Of a DNA stretch of 64,000 bases, positions 34,048 through 42,842 are shown piece after piece. Made by a program: the position numbers and the translations under genes. How positions within the stretch are numbered: position 1 is the stretch's first letter; every line of letters starts with the position of its first letter. Location of the stretch: assembly GCA_002050355.1 (NCBI GenBank), contig MWYY01000052.1, forward strand, positions 1 through 64,000, given 5' to 3'. Below the pieces are notes generated by a model, which saw nothing but the letters and a program-made list of their open reading frames with translations, made no database searches and was not told the origin of the DNA. Source of the stretch: Acidobacteria bacterium 28-9 (GTDB lineage Bacteria > Acidobacteriota > Blastocatellia > Pyrinomonadales > Pyrinomonadaceae).

Positions 34048-36213
34048 TTATTTTCCTGCCTTAACTCTCGCGCTTCCGACATTTCCGTTTACGTCAAAGA
34101 CACGCAAAGTAATCGTGTATTCGCCCGCCGCTCTGAGCGGTATTTCAATTGTGTAACGTTCTTTCGAGCTGTCGGAAATTCCGTCGTCGGCAAAAACTTC
34201 CTGCCAATCGCCGCCGTTGACGCTGTACTCGGCGCGAGTTAGAAAACTCGCCGCATCGTTTGCTTCAAAAGAAATGCGCGTACGGTCGCCGGTAGTTTGC
34301 GGCGCGCGAAGTGCGGAAACCGTCGGCGGCGTGTTGTCAATATCAAACGGTTCACTCAATTTGTCGCCCGAAAGACTTAAACCGACCGGATTTGAAGGCG
34401 TATCTTTCGCCACGATACGGAAAATATAACGTCCGTCGGACAAAGTCGACCCGTCAATTGTGAAAAAATTATCGCGCTGATTTTCGCGCAGTAATTCAAA
34501 GTTTGTCTCATTTACTTCGCGGTAATAAACGTCGTATTCGAGGCGGTCGCCGTTGCGGTCTTCGGCTGTCCATTGCAGTGCGCGCGCACCGCGTTGGTAA
34601 ACTCTGCGCGCCGGAATCGCCGTATTCGGAAAACCGAAAAGGCTCGGGTCGAGTCCTGAATTTTCGATGTTTGGGTCAATCTGAATCGGCGGACTCGACA
34701 GTAAACCGACGCCTATCGGCAAAATTTGAATCGATAGAACTTCGGGCGCGAGATTTTGCGCCAAATACGAAACGTTTACTTCATTTAACATCGACGCGCC
34801 TGTTTGACTTTTTAAGACGGCGCGCCATTGCAGATATTTAGCCTTCGGACTGGAAATTTGAGCGCCTTTTTGGTCTGTATAACCGTTGCTCCAATCGCTC
34901 CAGGTTTCGTTCGGCTTTTCAGTGTTTCCGCTTCGGGTTTGCAATGCAACGTTTCCGCTTGAGCGCCACCAGATTCTGCCCCAAGTAGCACTAGCCTTTG
35001 CATTCAGAACAGTTGATTCGTAAGTTCCTTCCGATTCGGTTTCTGCGCCGAAGCGGTAAAGTTTGCCTTGGTTACTCGAAGTCGCAAGCACTCGATTTCC
35101 CTGATTTAGAAGTGTCGAAATTTGTCCTTCATTTGATTGCAAAAGCAAAATTTCACGACCGTCGTTGCCGACCGAATAAACTCTGCCTTTGTCGGATGTG
35201 CCGAGAAAGACGCCGTTGCCGTTCGGGTTTGCGGCGATTGAAAACGCCGTAACATTTGCAGAATTCCAAATTATATTGTTTCCGCCGTCGGGTAAAATCC
35301 GATAAACCACAGATTTTGAACCGGACAAATCGTAGCGGCTTTTTTGCGGCGGTTCTGCCGAAGGTGTTTCAGCAGAAGCTGCAGCCGCCGCAGCAGCCGT
35401 CGAAGCGTCAGCGCTTGCTCCGACTGCAGTTGAAGTTGTTTTTGATGCAGAAGCCGAATCGCTCAGTGCCAAAACATAGACAGAGCCGTCCGCGCCGACT
35501 GCAACGCCGTGGATTTCTCTCAAACTCGAATCGAGTAGAGCAAAAGGTTTTCCGTCGGATGCAAATCGCAGAACCAAGCCGTTTGCATCCGTTCCGGCGT
35601 AAAGATTGCCGCGATTGTCGGCGGCAAGTGAAATTATATGCGTTTCGCTCGTATCGAAAAACAGGGACGCTTCAGGTTTTGCGTTTGCGGTTCTGACTTT
35701 GTAAATTCTGCCGTTTTCGCCCGTTCCGATTGCCAGACTTCCGTCGCTTAAAACCACCAGCGACCAAATGTATTTTTCTTTCGGCTCGAAGAAAATTTCG
35801 GCATTGCCGTTCGGTGAAATTCTATAAACTTTTCCGTCCGGCGAAGTTCCGGCGTATAGTTCGCCCGATTTTCCAATCGCCAGCGCCGAAACGTTCAACT
35901 CGTTCGTATCGGTGAAAAGCGCACCATTGCCGCCCGCGTCAACTTTGAAAATCTTACCGTCGCCGCCCGTTCCCAGATAAACATTTCTTGCCGAATCGAA
36001 TGCGCTTGACCAAACGTAAGATTGCTCGGTGTTAAAAATTTGCGACAAGCGAGGAGCAAGCATTATCGCGCCGGTTTCAGTAACTGAAACGCCTTTCGCT
36101 TCGCCTTTCAAGACTTCGGCGCGCGTGTCAATCGACCAAATTGCGGGCGCTGTGGCGGCATCGGCGGCGAAGGAAAAGGTTAACATCAAAAAAAAGAGGA
36201 ATGTTTTTTTCAT
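34048..36213 (-). CDS. Secreted beta-propeller-like protein
   Basis: 721 residues with a signal peptide (MKKTFLFFLMLTFSFAADA). Residues about 60-400 repeat a pattern like SALAIGKSGELYAGTSPDGKVYRISPNG, one blade per about 45 residues, as in NHL/SMP-30-like propellers. A low-complexity Ala/Ser linker interrupts it at about 262-295. The C-terminal part (about 410-721) has fibronectin-III-like strands (LQWTAEDRNGDRLEYDVYYR; YTITLRVFDVNGNVGSARV). Probably periplasmic or surface-exposed; ligand unknown. Confidence 0.7.
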   Translation of the reverse strand: MKKTFLFFLMLTFSFAADAATAPAIWSIDTRAEVLKGEAKGVSVTETGAIMLAPRLSQIFNTEQSYVWSSAFDSARNVYLGTGGDGKIFKVDAGGNGALFTDTNELNVSALAIGKSGELYAGTSPDGKVYRISPNGNAEIFFEPKEKYIWSLVVLSDGSLAIGTGENGRIYKVRTANAKPEASLFFDTSETHIISLAADNRGNLYAGTDANGLVLRFASDGKPFALLDSSLREIHGVAVGADGSVYVLALSDSASASKTTSTAVGASADASTAAAAAAASAETPSAEPPQKSRYDLSGSKSVVYRILPDGGNNIIWNSANVTAFSIAANPNGNGVFLGTSDKGRVYSVGNDGREILLLQSNEGQISTLLNQGNRVLATSSNQGKLYRFGAETESEGTYESTVLNAKASATWGRIWWRSSGNVALQTRSGNTEKPNETWSDWSNGYTDQKGAQISSPKAKYLQWRAVLKSQTGASMLNEVNVSYLAQNLAPEVLSIQILPIGVGLLSSPPIQIDPNIENSGLDPSLFGFPNTAIPARRVYQRGARALQWTAEDRNGDRLEYDVYYREVNETNFELLRENQRDNFFTIDGSTLSDGRYIFRIVAKDTPSNPVGLSLSGDKLSEPFDIDNTPPTVSALRAPQTTGDRTRISFEANDAASFLTRAEYSVNGGDWQEVFADDGISDSSKERYTIEIPLRAAGEYTITLRVFDVNGNVGSARVKAGK

Positions 36214-36230
36214 TAAATCTTTAGATGCAA

Positions 36231-36270
36231 AAATAAAACACAGACATTTACTTTTATCTGTGTTTTATTT
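36231..36270. terminator. Hairpin between TlpA-like and propeller genes
   Basis: A perfect 14-base inverted repeat (36231-36244 with 36257-36270, containing AAAACACAGA) lies between two leftward genes. Its A/T-rich outer arms make it a plausible terminator of the TlpA-like gene, though there is no separate T-run. Confidence 0.55.
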
Positions 36271-36351
36271 ATACGCTAATCGAACGTAATTGTTTTAATC
36301 GATTTTTCAAACGGCTTTCAGCGAGTCAAAAAATTTTGGGAGATAAAATTA

Positions 36352-36966
36352 TTATTCATTAACAGTTTTTTCCACCGTTTCTTTTATTTGATTTATGACG
36401 CGAGAACCGCCACCGGCGAAAACGCCCGTCATTCTCCCATCTCTGTCAATCAAGAGACTTTGAGGAACTGCCGCCAACTTGCTGAGTTTTACGAAATGGC
36501 TGAATAAATCATTGTCGGCATAAGCAAGTTGGTAATTGAGGCTTTTCTCTTCAGCAAAAGATTTTATGTTTTCGGCGGGTTCGACATCGCCATCCTTGTC
36601 GCCAATGTTTAACCCGACAATCTCAAAGTCTTTATCTTTATACTTTTCCTGTAAAGCAATAAGGTCCGGCATTTCCTTTATGCACGGTCCGCACCAAATT
36701 CCCCACAAATTAACCAGAACGACTTTTCCCTTTTTATCTTCGAGCTTAAAAGTGTTTCCGTCGAGGTCTTTGATTTCAGCCTGCATAATTGCGCTCGGCG
36801 CAGGCGGAAAATTATTGTTTTTCGGCGGTGCGGAACTTATATCTGAACCGGCAGTACCGCTGACCGAATCGTTCGGCACGTTTGTCGTTTTGGTGCAGGC
36901 GACGAAACCTGACAAAACCACGCTCATAACAATAAAAACGGCGATACTCTTAAAAATATTTTTCAT
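36352..36966 (-). CDS. TlpA-like thioredoxin-fold lipoprotein
   Basis: 204 residues. A signal peptide ends FVAC at about residue 24, a plausible lipobox, so the protein is probably anchored outside the inner membrane. The redoxin domain carries WGIWCGPCIKEMPDL (CxxC) and a cis-Pro region AVPQSLLIDRDG. TlpA/ResA proteins reduce or isomerise disulfides of exported proteins, often cytochromes. ATG at 36966 was chosen; the frame stays open 75 bases upstream but that would hide the signal peptide. Confidence 0.88.
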   Translation of the reverse strand: MKNIFKSIAVFIVMSVVLSGFVACTKTTNVPNDSVSGTAGSDISSAPPKNNNFPPAPSAIMQAEIKDLDGNTFKLEDKKGKVVLVNLWGIWCGPCIKEMPDLIALQEKYKDKDFEIVGLNIGDKDGDVEPAENIKSFAEEKSLNYQLAYADNDLFSHFVKLSKLAAVPQSLLIDRDGRMTGVFAGGGSRVINQIKETVEKTVNE

Positions 36967-37101
36967 TCGATACCTCTTAAACAATCTATTACCGCGCAAA
37001 ACCGGAAGAGCAGTAAAATTTGATACGTAGAATTTTAACATTAAAAATACCCAAGTTTAAAATCTCAAATCGGAATGCAAACGACTACGCACACTTGGTT
37101 T

Positions 37102-39873
37102 TTATTTGATAACGATATTCACCAGTCGGTTCGGCACGACGATGATTTTCACAATTTGCTTTTCGGCGATGTATTCATTGACTTTAGCGTCAGCCAAAGC
37201 CATCGCTTCGAGTTCTTCTTTGGAAGTTTCGGGTGAAGCCGCGAGACGCGAACGCAGTTTGCCGTTAATTTGCACCGGAATCTCGATTTCGTCGGCTTGT
37301 ACCAAACTTTCGTCAGCAACCGGAAATTTAGCGCCCGACTGCAGAATTCCTTCAGCACTTCCCGTCAAAACTTCCCACAACTCTTCGGAAATGTGAGGCG
37401 CGTATGGCGCGAGCATCAGCAGCAAACTTTTTACGGCTTCCCCGACTGCAAACAGTTCGTCGGCATTTGCCGCGCTCGGTTCGACTTTGAAATCGCCTAG
37501 AGCATTTGAAAGTTCCATCAAAGCCGCAACGGGCGTATTGAATTGATAGGTTTCAAAATTTTCCGTGATGCGTCTTATTGTCTGATGCGTTTTCTGCTGC
37601 AACTTTCGCGCGTCCCGAGTTATTTCTCCGTTTGGCGATTGCAACTGACTGCTGTTCACTAATGCTTCGTGCCAGCGATAAACAAAACGATAAACGCGCT
37701 GCAAAAATCTCACCGCGCCGTCTATTCCGGTTTCCTGCCAAACCAATTCGTTTTCGGCAGGCGCGGCGAACAGCGCGAAAATCCGCACGGCGTCTGCACC
37801 GTAAATCGAAACCATATCGTCCGGGTCAACGCCGTTGTATTTGGATTTCGACATTTTCTCGACAGCAACTCGAACTAGCGAATCATCATCTTTGAGCTTT
37901 GCGCTCAAAACTTTTCCGCGCTCGTCGCGCTCGATTTCAACCTCGTCCGGCGAAACGTAACTTTCCTTCAATTTGCTGTAATAGGATTCGCCGACGACCA
38001 TACCCTGCGTCAAAAGATTTTTTACCGGTTCGTCAAAATTTACTAAGCCGATGTCGCGCATTACTTTCGTCCAAAATCTGGTGTACAGCAAATGCATAAC
38101 GGCGTGGTCAACGCCGCCGATATATTGGTCAACCGGCAGCCAATATGCCGCAACTTGCGGGTCGAAAGGCATTTTCGGGTTGTGCGGATCGGTGTAGCGA
38201 AAATAATACCAGGTCGAATCGACAAACGTATCCATCGTATCGGTTTCGCGCTTTGCAGATTCCTTGCATTTTGGACAAACCGTGTTGACGAATTCGGGAA
38301 CTTTCGCCAGTGGCGATTCACCAACGCCAGTAAATGGCGCGCTTTCCGGCAATTGAACGGGTAAATCTTCAAACGGAACAGGCACGGTTCCGCACTTTTC
38401 GCAGTATATAATTGGAATTGGCGCGCCCCAAAATCTTTGCCGCGAAATTCCCCAATCACGCAGACGATACGTCGTCGCCGCTCTACCAAAACTTTTTTCT
38501 TCGGCAAACTGAGTCATTTCACGTTTGGCATCTTCCGAGGTTTTTCCATTCCATTCACCGGAATTTATTAAGATTCCATAATCGATAAATGCCATTTCGA
38601 TTTGCGATTTGCGATCTGCGATTTGCGATTGCTCTTCATTCTGACTGCTGACGACTGACGACTGACCACTTTTTTGCGAACTTTCGACTACTTCCCGAAT
38701 CGGTAAACCGAACTTTTCCGCAAACTCAAAATCGCGCTCGTCGTGCGCAGGAACGCTCATCACCGCGCCCGTACCGTATTCCATCATCACGTAATTGCCG
38801 ACCCAAACGGACAGTTCTTCGCCGCTAAACGGATTGACGGCTTTCAATCCGGTGTCAACGCCGTCTTTCTCGACTTCTTCTCCGTAATCGGTCGGTTTGG
38901 CTTTTTCGATTTTAATTTCTTCGATTTTCGCTTGAACTTCGTCAGAGAAATTATGGAAATTTGTTTCAATAATCGGGTGTTCACCCGCGACGACGATTGC
39001 GTTTGCGCCAAAAATTGTATCAATCCGCGTTGTAAAAATTCGCACGGATTCAAAAGTCAATGTTCCGGTTCTCAGGTTCAAAGTTGCCGATTCCAGATCA
39101 GAGAATTTAGCTGCAAGATTTTTTTCTTGTTGCGTATCTTCAACTTTGAACTTTGAACTTTGAACTTTGAAATCCACAAACGCACCTTCACTCTTGCCAA
39201 TCCAGTTACGCTGCATCGTCAAAACGCGCTCCGCCCAACCCGCTTCAATTTCCGACATTCCTTCCAAGAGTTCTTCGGCATAAGCGGTAATTCGCAGAAA
39301 CCACTGCGCAATGTTTCTCTTCTCAACGTGCGTGCCGCAACGCCAGCAAACGCCGCCACTCGCCTGTTCATTCGACAAAGTAGTCTGGTCTTTCGGACAC
39401 CAATTGACCTGTGTCATCTTTTTATAAGCCAATCCACGTTCGAGCATTTTCAGGAAAAACCACTGGTCAAATTTATAAAATTCCGGTCGGTGCGCCGCAA
39501 TTTCCCTGCTCCAATCGTAGCTGATGCCAAGACGCTGCAATTGTTCGCGCATTTGATTGATATTGTCTTCAGTCCAATCGCGCGGGTTGACGCCTTTTTT
39601 TATCGCTGCCTGCTCCGCCGGTTGACCGAAACTATCCCAGCCAATCGGATGCAAAACATTGAAACCCTGCAGGCGTTTATACCAGGCAAGCGCGTCGCCG
39701 ATTGAATAGTTGCGGACGTGTCCCATATGCAGTCTGCCTGACGGATACGGCAACATCTCCAGCGCGTAAAACTTTTCTTTCCGGTCATCAATATGCGTTT
39801 CAAACGTTTTGTTTTCTGCCCAACGCCGCTGCCATTTCTGTTCTATCTTTTGTGCGAAATATTTCTCATCCAT
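37102..39873 (-). CDS. leuS: Leucyl-tRNA synthetase
   Basis: Attaches leucine to tRNA-Leu and edits mischarged products. 923 residues against about 860 in E. coli. HMGH (49-52) and KMSKS (near 673) are the class I signatures; GTGAVMSVPAHDERDFEFAEKFGLPI marks the editing site, and a C-terminal domain is present. The excess length falls in two inserts written in heptamer repeat DNA: about residues 233-272 (KVQSSKFKVEDTQQEK...), just after WIGKSEGAFVDF, and about 402-427 (SGQSSVVSSQNEEQSQIA...), after GLPIREV. Both are in the editing-domain region, outside the recognisable catalytic motifs. Confidence 0.95.
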   Translation of the reverse strand: MDEKYFAQKIEQKWQRRWAENKTFETHIDDRKEKFYALEMLPYPSGRLHMGHVRNYSIGDALAWYKRLQGFNVLHPIGWDSFGQPAEQAAIKKGVNPRDWTEDNINQMREQLQRLGISYDWSREIAAHRPEFYKFDQWFFLKMLERGLAYKKMTQVNWCPKDQTTLSNEQASGGVCWRCGTHVEKRNIAQWFLRITAYAEELLEGMSEIEAGWAERVLTMQRNWIGKSEGAFVDFKVQSSKFKVEDTQQEKNLAAKFSDLESATLNLRTGTLTFESVRIFTTRIDTIFGANAIVVAGEHPIIETNFHNFSDEVQAKIEEIKIEKAKPTDYGEEVEKDGVDTGLKAVNPFSGEELSVWVGNYVMMEYGTGAVMSVPAHDERDFEFAEKFGLPIREVVESSQKSGQSSVVSSQNEEQSQIADRKSQIEMAFIDYGILINSGEWNGKTSEDAKREMTQFAEEKSFGRAATTYRLRDWGISRQRFWGAPIPIIYCEKCGTVPVPFEDLPVQLPESAPFTGVGESPLAKVPEFVNTVCPKCKESAKRETDTMDTFVDSTWYYFRYTDPHNPKMPFDPQVAAYWLPVDQYIGGVDHAVMHLLYTRFWTKVMRDIGLVNFDEPVKNLLTQGMVVGESYYSKLKESYVSPDEVEIERDERGKVLSAKLKDDDSLVRVAVEKMSKSKYNGVDPDDMVSIYGADAVRIFALFAAPAENELVWQETGIDGAVRFLQRVYRFVYRWHEALVNSSQLQSPNGEITRDARKLQQKTHQTIRRITENFETYQFNTPVAALMELSNALGDFKVEPSAANADELFAVGEAVKSLLLMLAPYAPHISEELWEVLTGSAEGILQSGAKFPVADESLVQADEIEIPVQINGKLRSRLAASPETSKEELEAMALADAKVNEYIAEKQIVKIIVVPNRLVNIVIK
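38594..38672. repeat. Heptamer repeat inside leuS (second insert)
   Basis: Plus-strand words gcgattt, gcgatct, gcgattt, gcgattg and further gctgacg-, actgacg-, actgacc-type words. It encodes a Ser/Gln-rich segment absent from typical LeuRS. Confidence 0.85.
39058..39176. repeat. Heptamer repeat inside leuS (first insert)
   Basis: The right half carries four ctttgaa words in a row and the left half has gttctca, ggttcaaagtt-type words that partly complement them. It encodes a Lys/Gln/Glu-rich segment starting KVQSSKFKVE. The same words make up the intergenic repeat at 29228-29312. Confidence 0.85.
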
Positions 39874-39886
39874 AAAAATAAGTTCA

Positions 39887-39999
39887 AAGTTTCGAGTTCA
39901 ATGTTTAAAGTCTTTTAAGCATTGACAAAAAAAGCTAAGTTTAGCGAATAGACATTAATCTAGCCGCTAATGTCTCGTAATCCGTAATTTTTAATTCGT
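39887..39999. repeat. Heptamer words and hairpin upstream of leuS
   Basis: Words gttcaaa, gtttcga, gttcaat, gtttaaa, gtctttt lie just before the leuS start, and cgtaatc, cgtaatt, tttaatt, cgtaatt near 39979-39999. Between them is a perfect hairpin AGACATTA/TAATGTCT (39950-39975). The rest of the 440-base gap 39874-40313 has a short CCAC/GTGG hairpin near 40020-40047 but no recognised gene. Confidence 0.55.
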
Positions 40000-40244
40000 A
40001 ATTGATTGCAGGTTGCGCCACACGCGCCGAAAGTTTCGTGCGAGTGGCTATCTAAGAAGGAGTTTGGTCAGGCTGCGATATGAAATCATAAACGAATTTT
40101 ATTTACATTTTCCAAAATTGTCCAGTCTGAAAATTTTTATTATTGCCCAAAATTCCTACTTTGTGATATTTTTAAATTTGCGATTATAAAAAATCGCAGG
40201 AGATTTAACGGCACGAAAGCTTTAATGATGAGAAAACTAAATTT

Positions 40245-40291
40245 GCAGACAGTCGAAACCTGAAATTAGAGTTTGCGGTTTGACTGTCTGC
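40245..40291 (+). promoter_or_regulatory. Long hairpin upstream of the 80-residue gene
   Basis: GCAGACAGTC (40245-40254) pairs with GACTGTCTGC (40282-40291); after one bulged G the stem goes on with AAACC/GGTTT, giving 15 pairs around a 16-base loop. It ends 22 bases before the ATG at 40314, close to the AAGGAGAAACGGAG ribosome-binding site. It could be a translational regulator or an operator. Confidence 0.5.
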
Positions 40292-40313
40292 CCGAAAATA
40301 AGGAGAAACGGAG

Positions 40314-40556
40314 ATGACAGTCAAACAAACAAACAAAACTATTGCCGGCGAAATCAATAAACTTAACGATAACGAAACTTTCGCCGTTTTAAATTACATT
40401 TCCCAACTTCTCACCGCGCGAATTTCCAAACAAAGAGAAAATCCGTCAAGCGATGATTTAATCGTTTCACTTTCTGATGCTTACGAGAATAAACGCGCGC
40501 GTCAAGTCGTCGAGTGGGAAAAAGTTCGGCGACAAAACGTGCAGCGCGCGGTGTAA
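40314..40556 (+). CDS. Small helical protein of unknown function
   Basis: 80 residues, soluble and probably helical (AGEINKLNDNETFAVLNYISQLLTARI). The layout, a predicted helical start and a polar C-terminus with RARQVVEWEKVRRQNV, recalls small antitoxin-like or DUF2281-type proteins, but I recognise no family and no toxin follows. A good ribosome-binding site and a long hairpin precede it. Confidence 0.55.
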   Translation: MTVKQTNKTIAGEINKLNDNETFAVLNYISQLLTARISKQRENPSSDDLIVSLSDAYENKRARQVVEWEKVRRQNVQRAV

Positions 40557-40557
40557 G

Positions 40558-40600
40558 TTAATGTTAATTACGAACTACGAATTACGAATTATGAATCCGA
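40558..40600. repeat. Heptamer repeat before the HEAT gene
   Basis: Words cgaacta, cgaatta, cgaatta, tgaatcc after gttaatgttaatta. It fills the gap to the HEAT-repeat gene and covers its start codon. Confidence 0.6.
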
Positions 40601-41502
40601 AAACGTATCTTCGGGTTTTCGTTTTCCTCTGTGCGTTTTGCACTTTTACGGGAAACGCTTTTGCACAGGATTTCGTCGTGACTCAAACACAAACTGATTG
40701 GATTGCCAGAGAAGATTTTTTTAAGCGAACGATTCAGTCTGGAAACGTCGAGCAAAAACGCGACGCGCTTTTTCAAATTAGAAATCTTGAACGCGAAGAA
40801 GCCTCGCGCCTTGCTATTCCCTCTCTAAAGGACAAATCCGAAATCGTCCGCTCAACCGCGGCTTTTTCTGTTATTTTTCTGCCTAAAGACGAAGCATTAA
40901 GCGTTCTGCTTCCGCTTCTCGCGGATAAAAAAGAACTGGTTCGCCGCGAAGCCGCATACGCGCTCGGCAAAGTTGGAAATCCGAATGCGATAAATTTTCT
41001 GATTCAAGTTTTGCAGCGTGATAAAATTTTAGACGTTCGAGCCGCATCCGCCATTGCGCTCGGCGAAATCGGCGACGTTTCCGCCATAGAAGCCTTAACA
41101 AAAATCTTACAAAACAAATTAAAAACCGAAGAAGAATTCATTCGTCGCAGCGCAGCGCGCTCCATCGGTCAAATTGCGCAGATTATTCAAACAAACAAAC
41201 GCGCGGTTCAAACGCCGGAAAGTTTTCTGCCGGACAAATACATTTTCGTCTCAAAACCGAAATACTCGAATTTAATCGAAGTTTTCCCGACGTTTCGCCA
41301 GGCAAACGATGTTTTGATTCAAACTCTGCAAAATCCGAAAGAAGCCGACGATGTAAAACGCGAAACTGCTTTCGCACTCGGCGCAATCGGCGACGCTTCG
41401 GCAATTCCTATTTTGCAAATGAGTTTGGTTGCCAAAGATTATTACTTGGGGCGAATCAGCGCCGAAGCACTGATTAAAATACTGATAAACGGTCAACGGT
41501 GA
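40591..41502 (+). CDS. Exported HEAT-repeat protein
   Basis: 303 residues. The signal peptide MNPKTYLRVFVFLCAFCTFTGNAFAQ supports ATG at 40591; the frame remains open upstream through repeat DNA. HEAT/PBS-lyase-like units follow, such as VRREAAYALGKVGNPNAINFLIQVLQ and VRAASAIALGEIGDVSAIEALTKIL, then a second block near the end (VKRETAFALGAIGDASAIPILQMSL). Such solenoids bind other proteins; partner unknown. The exported location is inferred from the signal peptide. Confidence 0.8.
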   Translation: MNPKTYLRVFVFLCAFCTFTGNAFAQDFVVTQTQTDWIAREDFFKRTIQSGNVEQKRDALFQIRNLEREEASRLAIPSLKDKSEIVRSTAAFSVIFLPKDEALSVLLPLLADKKELVRREAAYALGKVGNPNAINFLIQVLQRDKILDVRAASAIALGEIGDVSAIEALTKILQNKLKTEEEFIRRSAARSIGQIAQIIQTNKRAVQTPESFLPDKYIFVSKPKYSNLIEVFPTFRQANDVLIQTLQNPKEADDVKRETAFALGAIGDASAIPILQMSLVAKDYYLGRISAEALIKILINGQR

Positions 41503-41610
41503 AAAAACTTTTTCACTACATTTTTAATTTAAGTTTCGCCATTATTTTTTCGTGCTTTTGATTGGTAAAAAGCCTTCGCCTTTTTGTCCTTTTTTTGTTC
41601 TAATAAAACT

Positions 41611-42795
41611 ATGCAAGCAACACACACGCAAAAACTCGCCGCTTCGGAACTCGAAAGTTTTTATTCGTCTGTCCGTGATTATACCGAGCGGATTTGCGCG
41701 CCGCTTGAAGCGGAAGATTACGTGCCGCAGCCAATCGCCGACGTTTCTCCGGCGAAATGGAATATCGCACACACGACCTGGTTTTTCGAGGAAATGATTT
41801 TGAAACGGTTTGCATTGGATTACCGGGAATTTAACCCACAATTCGGCTTTCTTTTCAACAGTTATTACAATTCTGTCGGCACGCGCACTTTGCGCCACAA
41901 ACGCGGCGATTTGGCGCGCCCGACCGTAAGCGAAGTTTTTGCTTACCGTAAATATGTCGATGGAAAAATGCGCGAATTTCTGGAACAAAAATTGTCCGAC
42001 CAACAGCGCGAACTTGTTGTTTTGGGCTTAAATCACGAGCAGCAACATCAGGAGCTTCTTCTCACCGATTTAAAATATACGTTCAGCTGCAACCCGACGT
42101 TTCCTGTCTATAACGCAGAAAATATTTTGGAAGAAATTGGTGAAATCGAACCTGAAGGCTGGGCGCAAATCGCGGGCGGAATTCACGAAATCGGTTTTCA
42201 AGGCGACGGTTTTCATTTCGACAACGAACTCGGACGACACAAAGTTTTTCTAAACGATTTTGCGATTAGTAAAAGTCTCATAACGAACAATGATTTTATC
42301 GAATTTATCCGAGACGGCGGTTACGGAAACCATCTCTTGTGGCACGCCGAAGGTTTCGATTGGGTCAATCAAAACGAAATAAACGCGCCGCTTTACTGGC
42401 ACGAATGCGACGGTGAATGGTTAAATTTTACGCTCGGCGGTTTGCGTCCCGTCAAATTAGACGCGGCGGTTTGCCACGTTTCGTTTTACGAAGCTGCGGC
42501 GTTTGCCGAGTGGAGAAAAATGCGTCTGCCGACCGAGTTTGAATGGGAAGCGGCGTCGGACAAATTCAATTGGGGCTTGCGTTGGGAATGGACAAACTCT
42601 GCATATCTGCCGTATCCGAATTTTACGAAACCTGCGGGCGCGGTCGGCGAATACAACGGCAAATTTATGATAAATCAGATGGTTCTGCGCGGGGCGAGCG
42701 TCGCAACACCGCCCGACCACAGCCGCAAAACATACCGCAACTTTTTCCATCCGCATTTGCGGTGGCAGTTTACGGGAATTCGTCTGGCGAAATAA
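41611..42795 (+). CDS. egtB: Ergothioneine biosynthesis protein EgtB
   Basis: Iron enzyme that joins trimethylhistidine (hercynine) to a thiol using O2, making the sulfoxide precursor of ergothioneine. 394 residues: a DinB-like N-terminal domain with the metal ligands in NHEQQHQELL (HxxxHxE) and an FGE-sulfatase-like C-terminal domain ending VLRGASVATPPDHSRKTYRNFFHPHLRWQFTGIRLAK. ATG at 41611 begins the family core; nine earlier in-frame codons look like non-coding DNA. egtD follows after 47 bases. Whether the thiol is cysteine or gamma-glutamylcysteine cannot be read off. Confidence 0.92.
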   Translation: MQATHTQKLAASELESFYSSVRDYTERICAPLEAEDYVPQPIADVSPAKWNIAHTTWFFEEMILKRFALDYREFNPQFGFLFNSYYNSVGTRTLRHKRGDLARPTVSEVFAYRKYVDGKMREFLEQKLSDQQRELVVLGLNHEQQHQELLLTDLKYTFSCNPTFPVYNAENILEEIGEIEPEGWAQIAGGIHEIGFQGDGFHFDNELGRHKVFLNDFAISKSLITNNDFIEFIRDGGYGNHLLWHAEGFDWVNQNEINAPLYWHECDGEWLNFTLGGLRPVKLDAAVCHVSFYEAAAFAEWRKMRLPTEFEWEAASDKFNWGLRWEWTNSAYLPYPNFTKPAGAVGEYNGKFMINQMVLRGASVATPPDHSRKTYRNFFHPHLRWQFTGIRLAK

Positions 42796-42842
42796 ATTTA
42801 ATGACGGGCATGAGATTTTTCACCTTTATCAATTAATCAAAA

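Noticed and set aside
40477-40590. Longer N-terminus of the HEAT protein
   Set aside because: The additional 38 residues come from the preceding gene's other frame and repeat DNA, and they would bury the signal peptide.
41542-42003. A 153-residue leftward protein opposite egtB
   Set aside because: It lies wholly on the other strand of a well-recognised EgtB domain and has no family resemblance; the same holds for many plus-strand frames opposite leuS, the propeller gene and the acyl fusion.
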